Shown here piece by piece: positions 33,081-35,608 of a DNA stretch of 35,608 nucleotides (position 1 is the first letter of the stretch; every line of letters begins with the position of its first letter). The translations under genes and the position numbers were made by a program. The stretch comes from Clostridiales bacterium (GTDB taxonomy: Bacteria > Bacillota > Clostridia > Peptostreptococcales > Anaerovoracaceae): assembly GCA_015058145.1 (NCBI GenBank), contig SVCX01000011.1, positions 1 through 35,608 on the forward strand, read 5' to 3'. The notes below the pieces were generated by a model. The model saw only the letters and a program-made list of their open reading frames with translations. It was not told the DNA's origin and did not search any database.

Positions 33081-33965
33081 TTAAGGCCGTTCCTCTGCAA
33101 TCCGGATAAACTCCTGCATGATGGGATTGATGAATCGGTTGGGATTGCATAACAATCCAGATTGAAATTCGATATCGTACTCCTTTGATTTGAGCTGAAC
33201 GAGTTCACCTTGTTTTAACTGATCAGCAACTGTGTATTCGGGGATAAAAGAGGTCCCATATCCGCCGAGCAGAATCTTGATGATTGCTTCCACGGAACCA
33301 ATATCCATGGAAGATGTTATCTGCAGACCCCGCTTTAACAGTTTTTTCTCCAGGATCGCACTGTAACCAATTCCGCGGTCACATACGATGAAGTCATTTC
33401 CAATCAGATCAGTGATTTTATGTGTCTTTTTCTTGCACAAAGGGCTGGAAGGGTGCGTGACAAAAGTGATCGGCTCGATTCTTTCAGCAAAGAGGCGGAA
33501 GTCAGGAAACGCATTTGGTTCATCCAGCATAATCAGAAAGTCGATTTCGCCTCTTGTAAGCTTCAGCAAATTGTCTTCCAGATAGTCAGATATCTTAACT
33601 GTAACATCCACCTGCGGATGCAGTTCTTGAAATTGTCTGAGAAGGTCCGGAAGGGGACCTATAGCGAAAGAGGAAGGGGAGCATATCTGAAGTGTTCCTG
33701 CAAGTTCTTTTGTTGGCTGGACACTGTTTCTCGCGGCTTCTTCCGCGTTCAGTACGTTCAGCGCATAGGGCAGAAATGTTTTTCCCTCTTCTGTCAAGAC
33801 GATGCCGCGGCCGATTCGATCGAACAATGGTATGCCAAGTTCTTTCTCTAGGGATTTGATTTGAGCAGTAACGGCTGCCTGAGAATAGCCGAGGCTTTCC
33901 GCTGCTTTTGTGAAATTATTATATTCAACGATCTTAACAAATGTGGCAATGTTTCTGATTTCCAT
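33081..33965 (-). CDS. LysR-family transcriptional regulator
   Basis: 294 residues. N-terminal winged helix-turn-helix (IRNIATFVKIVEYNNFTKAAESLGYSQAAVTAQIKSLEKELGIPLFDRIGRG, 3-54) and a periplasmic-binding-like effector domain (about 88-294). An upstream TTG/ATG pair extends the frame by 5 codons, but the ATG at 33965 has GGGGA about 6 nt upstream and gives the standard LysR start. Divergent from two small genes (34118, 34385), which it may control. Downstream is repeat copy A. Confidence 0.9.
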   Translation of the reverse strand: MEIRNIATFVKIVEYNNFTKAAESLGYSQAAVTAQIKSLEKELGIPLFDRIGRGIVLTEEGKTFLPYALNVLNAEEAARNSVQPTKELAGTLQICSPSSFAIGPLPDLLRQFQELHPQVDVTVKISDYLEDNLLKLTRGEIDFLIMLDEPNAFPDFRLFAERIEPITFVTHPSSPLCKKKTHKITDLIGNDFIVCDRGIGYSAILEKKLLKRGLQITSSMDIGSVEAIIKILLGGYGTSFIPEYTVADQLKQGELVQLKSKEYDIEFQSGLLCNPNRFINPIMQEFIRIAEERP

Positions 33966-33990
33966 CTCGGTCCCCATCAATCATAAAAAT

Positions 33991-34005
33991 TTATCGATAT
34001 CATAA
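33991..34005. promoter_or_regulatory. Candidate LysR binding site
   Basis: TTATCGATATCATAA, a TTAT-N7-ATAA dyad fitting the T-N11-A form of LysR sites, in the LysR leader between the divergent genes. Confidence 0.35.
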
Positions 34006-34027
34006 AAACCATTAGTTAGACAAATCT

Positions 34028-34055
34028 ATTATAGCATGCTACTCTTTAATTGCAA
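34028..34055 (-). promoter_or_regulatory. Promoter of the LysR gene
   Basis: On the minus strand TTGCAA (34050-34055), 16 bp, TATAAT (34028-34033) with a TGC extension. Confidence 0.6.
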
Positions 34056-34117
34056 AGGGGCAAGGGCAACAAAAAAATAGAATAAAAAGAATATAAATAA
34101 TGAAGGAGGTAGCTAAG

Positions 34118-34315
34118 ATGAGAAAGAACATGATGAACAATTGCAGATCCGCGATGTCAAGAGTGCCGGGTGTTGACCGCAACACGATGAAGGATGTTCT
34201 GACAATGACACTCAGATCCTCCGGCTCCGCAGAGGCAACAATTACAGAAGCACTTCTGGGTGAATGCGAAGCAACCAGATCAGGATTCAGAACATGGATG
34301 TCAAACCATATCTAA
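34118..34315 (+). CDS. Small protein, unknown (65 residues)
   Basis: 65 residues, Met/Arg/Ser/Thr-rich, no membrane segment: MRKNMMNNCRSAMSRVPGVD at the start and GFRTWMSNHI at the end. No family recognised. AAGGAGG lies 8 nt before the ATG at 34118; an ATG six codons earlier precedes the SD and is unlikely. Divergent from the LysR gene and followed after 69 nt by another small gene with an equally strong SD, suggesting a LysR-controlled pair. Confidence 0.6.
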   Translation: MRKNMMNNCRSAMSRVPGVDRNTMKDVLTMTLRSSGSAEATITEALLGECEATRSGFRTWMSNHI

Positions 34316-34384
34316 TGATGGTTTAATAAATCAAATTAAAATAAAAGATCATTTTCGAAGAAAGAAGAAATAGGAGGTAACAAA

Positions 34385-34612
34385 ATGAATAAGAAGGTTG
34401 TAATGCAGATTGGATGTTTTCTCGTAATTTTCGCACTGGAAATGGTAGCAGCATACATTAACCCAGCATCAGTGATGCACAGTGCTCTGCTGATTGTGGC
34501 ACTTGCACTGATTCCAGTATTCGTTCTGATCGGACGCATGCCAAAAGCTTCAAAGAATGCTGCGGTAGATCATGTGATCGGTGAAGAAACATCACTTCCA
34601 AAGGCTGCGTAA
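34385..34612 (+). CDS. Small membrane protein, unknown (75 residues)
   Basis: 75 residues with two hydrophobic segments (about 5-24 and 31-50) and a short polar tail. AGGAGG 7-8 nt upstream of the ATG. No family recognised. Probably cotranscribed with the 65-residue protein; a hairpin lies after it. Confidence 0.7.
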   Translation: MNKKVVMQIGCFLVIFALEMVAAYINPASVMHSALLIVALALIPVFVLIGRMPKASKNAAVDHVIGEETSLPKAA

Positions 34613-34651
34613 GGCTACATTCCTTATAGAATTAAAATATGATTAGAACAA

Positions 34652-34678
34652 AACGGATAGGCTGTGCCTATCCGTTTG
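34652..34678 (+). terminator. Terminator of the small-gene pair
   Basis: Perfect arms AAACGGATAGGC / GCCTATCCGTTT (34652-34663 / 34667-34678), loop TGT; the T run is short. Confidence 0.75.
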
Positions 34679-34718
34679 CAATTGTTACTCGATAGAAGAA
34701 AGATGTGGACGTATGAAA

Positions 34719-34738
34719 ATATGCAGTTGTATGCATAT
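34719..34738 (-). terminator. Probable brnTA terminator
   Basis: ATATGCA / TGCATAT (34719-34725 / 34732-34738); on the minus strand it is followed by TTTTC. The flank TGCATATCCTTGCT (34732-34745) recurs at 35371-35384. Confidence 0.5.
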
Positions 34739-34743
34739 CCTTG

Positions 34744-34959
34744 CTATTTTATGGTATATTCCAGTTTTTTTTCGTGGACAGCACAATCCGTCAGATACAT
34801 GTTTATCAGGTTCTGATACGAAATGCCTGTCTCCTCGGCCTGCTGTTTGAAATATTCAATCGTACCAGCATTCAGGCGAATTGTGATTTGCTTTTTCAGT
34901 TTGTCCGCATAAGGATTGCGTCGTGGATTCAGATTCTTGATATCGTATTCATCTCTCAT
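34744..34959 (-). CDS. brnA: BrnA-type antitoxin
   Basis: 71 residues. KLKKQITIRLNAGTIEYFKQQAEETGISYQNLINMYLTDCA is the ribbon-helix-helix DNA-binding fold of BrnA antitoxins. AAAGGTG is the SD and the ATG at 34959 follows by about 5 nt; a GTG at 34968 within the SD is a less likely start. The start is 5 nt after the brnT stop. It should neutralise BrnT and repress the operon at the palindrome 35275-35299. Confidence 0.85.
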   Translation of the reverse strand: MRDEYDIKNLNPRRNPYADKLKKQITIRLNAGTIEYFKQQAEETGISYQNLINMYLTDCAVHEKKLEYTIK

Positions 34960-34964
34960 GTTAA

Positions 34965-35261
34965 TCACCTTTGTATTCCTTCGCGATAGATTTTGGTTTC
35001 GTTTTTCGTTGCCTTTCGGGCAGAAATGATTCTAATTACCGTATCGTTCACACGATAACAATGACTGACGATACAGACGTTATCCGAAAAGGATGCACCC
35101 AGAATGAGGAATCTTTCCTCGCCATAAGAATGGTCCGGGTCATCAAAGACAATAGCGTTGTTATCGTAAAACACAGTTTTCGCCTCTTCGAAACTTAAGC
35201 CATGTTTCCTACTATTGATTTTGTTTTTCTTTTCATCCCATTCAAAAGTCGTCCCTGTCAT
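34965..35261 (-). CDS. brnT: BrnT-type toxin (RelE-like RNase)
   Basis: 98 residues. FEWDEKKNKINSRKHGLSFEEAKTVFYDNNAIVFDDPDHSYGEERFLILGAS is the hallmark BrnT N-terminal pattern, and IRIISARKATKNETKIY is the C-terminal strand-helix with the RxxSARKAT motif. It should be a ribosome-independent RNase that halts translation. GGGGAG is 6 nt before the ATG at 35261; a TTG two codons earlier touches the SD. First gene of the brnTA operon. Confidence 0.88.
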   Translation of the reverse strand: MTGTTFEWDEKKNKINSRKHGLSFEEAKTVFYDNNAIVFDDPDHSYGEERFLILGASFSDNVCIVSHCYRVNDTVIRIISARKATKNETKIYREGIQR

Positions 35262-35274
35262 AGCCAACTCCCCT

Positions 35275-35299
35275 TTTATAATTATAGTATAATTATAAA
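35275..35299. promoter_or_regulatory. brnTA operator palindrome
   Basis: TTTATAATTATA / TATAATTATAAA around a single G at 35287: perfect 12-bp arms. It contains the brnTA -10, which suits autoregulation by BrnA. Confidence 0.75.
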
Positions 35300-35313
35300 T
35301 TAATTATTGTCAA
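35286..35313 (-). promoter_or_regulatory. brnTA promoter
   Basis: On the minus strand TTGACA (35308-35313), 16 bp, TATACT (35286-35291), overlapping the palindrome. Confidence 0.7.
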
Positions 35314-35342
35314 GGACGTATTATATCCTGTTTCAGATAATG

Positions 35343-35378
35343 AAAAAGATATGCAGCTCTTTGTCAAAACTGCATATC
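35343..35378 (-). terminator. Terminator downstream of the right-end LysR gene
   Basis: On the minus strand GATATGCAG / CTGCATATC (35348-35356 / 35370-35378) followed by TTTTTC. It resembles the brnTA terminator in sequence. Confidence 0.65.
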
Positions 35379-35393
35379 CTTGCTGGCTAATAC

Positions 35394-35430
35394 ATATAGT
35401 TTCAACAAAATCCGGTAATCGTCGATTTTT
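35394..35430. repeat. Dispersed repeat, copy B
   Basis: ATATAGTTTCAACAAAA, then GGTAATCGTCGATTTTT; 64 bp from copy C. A single-nucleotide difference shifts its reading frame relative to copy A. Confidence 0.6.
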
Positions 35431-35457
35431 CACACCCCTGTTGAATTTGGCTGTAAC

Positions 35458-35496
35458 ATATAGCTTCAACATACACAGGATAATCGTTATTTTTTG
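35458..35496. repeat. Dispersed repeat, copy C
   Basis: ATATAGCTTCAACATA, then GATAATCGTTATTTTTTG, just 3' of the truncated LysR gene's stop codon. Confidence 0.6.
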
Positions 35497-35514
35497 TACC
35501 CAACTTTGCATTTA

Positions 35515-35608
35515 TTATTCTAACAGCATTTGCTGAAACGCTTTGGCAGCGGGGCTAAGGTTTTTGAAGTCGATGCCAACGATCCCAATATCGATCGTTA
35601 TAGCGGGA
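35515..35608 (-). CDS. LysR-family regulator, C-terminal end only
   Basis: The last 30 codons before a TAA: PAITIDIGIVGIDFKNLSPA followed by AKAFQQMLLE. The ending NLSPAAKAFQQML is typical of LysR effector domains. The rest lies beyond the window. It is followed by repeat copies C and B and a terminator. Confidence 0.6.
   Translation of the reverse strand, partial: PAITIDIGIVGIDFKNLSPAAKAFQQMLLE

Noticed and set aside
35293-35511. 72-codon minus-strand ORF between brnT and the partial LysR
   Set aside because: It runs through repeat copies C and B and a terminator, has no SD, and looks like open non-coding sequence, though a decayed coding tail cannot be excluded.

Overview
The window looks like a chromosomal segment of an anaerobic, gut- or oral-type Firmicute (Clostridia). 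Family XIII / Anaerovoracaceae would fit, but this is inferred from gene content alone. Supporting signs are strong purine-rich Shine-Dalgarno sites, many TGn-extended -10 promoters, ATP-dependent PEP carboxykinase, diaminopimelate dehydrogenase, an ornithine-racemase-type enzyme, ferritin, Nudix IPP isomerase and lysyl-tRNA synthetase with a fused C-terminal tRNA-binding domain. I saw no tRNA or rRNA gene, CRISPR array, intact transposase or prophage.

Layout. 1-2.1 kb: a truncated ornithine/alanine racemase diverges from a short homoserine-dehydrogenase-like enzyme. 2.1-4.7 kb: greA-lysS. 4.8-9.6 kb: a catabolic-looking operon (class III aminotransferase, class II aldolase, TetR regulator, FGGY kinase) with unknown substrate. 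9.6-12.8 kb: a two-gene ABC exporter behind a perfect operator-like palindrome. 12.8-14.3 kb: a small membrane protein and ddh. 14.28-14.50 kb: hairpin array 1, followed by small-ORF debris. 15-19.2 kb: a lipoprotein, an MnmM-like methyltransferase, an Fe-S-type flavoprotein, a lipoprotein hydrolase and an acyltransferase. The last two lie in a minus-strand run with an Lrp regulator and pckA (to 21.4 kb). 21.4-26.0 kb: ferritin, a secreted glycosidase-like protein, IPP isomerase and guaB. 26.08-26.31 kb: hairpin array 2, directly upstream of an AT-rich PD-(D/E)XK-nuclease-like gene. 27.4-28.5 kb: glyoxalase-like protein and a lipoprotein with two cystatin-like repeats. 28.6-31.5 kb: a membrane-anchored Hsp70-like ATPase with a membrane partner. 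31.7-35.6 kb: accessory end with a lipoprotein, ogt, LysR genes, two small proteins, BrnT/BrnA toxin-antitoxin and a dispersed repeat found behind LysR genes.

The strongest candidates for something undescribed are the two hairpin arrays. Each lies just 3' of a housekeeping metabolic gene (ddh, guaB). Each has its own short motif in alternating orientation, paired into hairpins about 25-32 bp apart, and ends in a long perfect hairpin (27 bp and 21 bp stems). One is followed by a probable nuclease gene. Other points of interest are four promoters placed so that their mRNAs would be leaderless or nearly so, two promoters embedded in terminator palindromes, tandem cystatin-type QxVxG motifs in a bacterial lipoprotein, and the Hsp70-like/membrane-partner pair.
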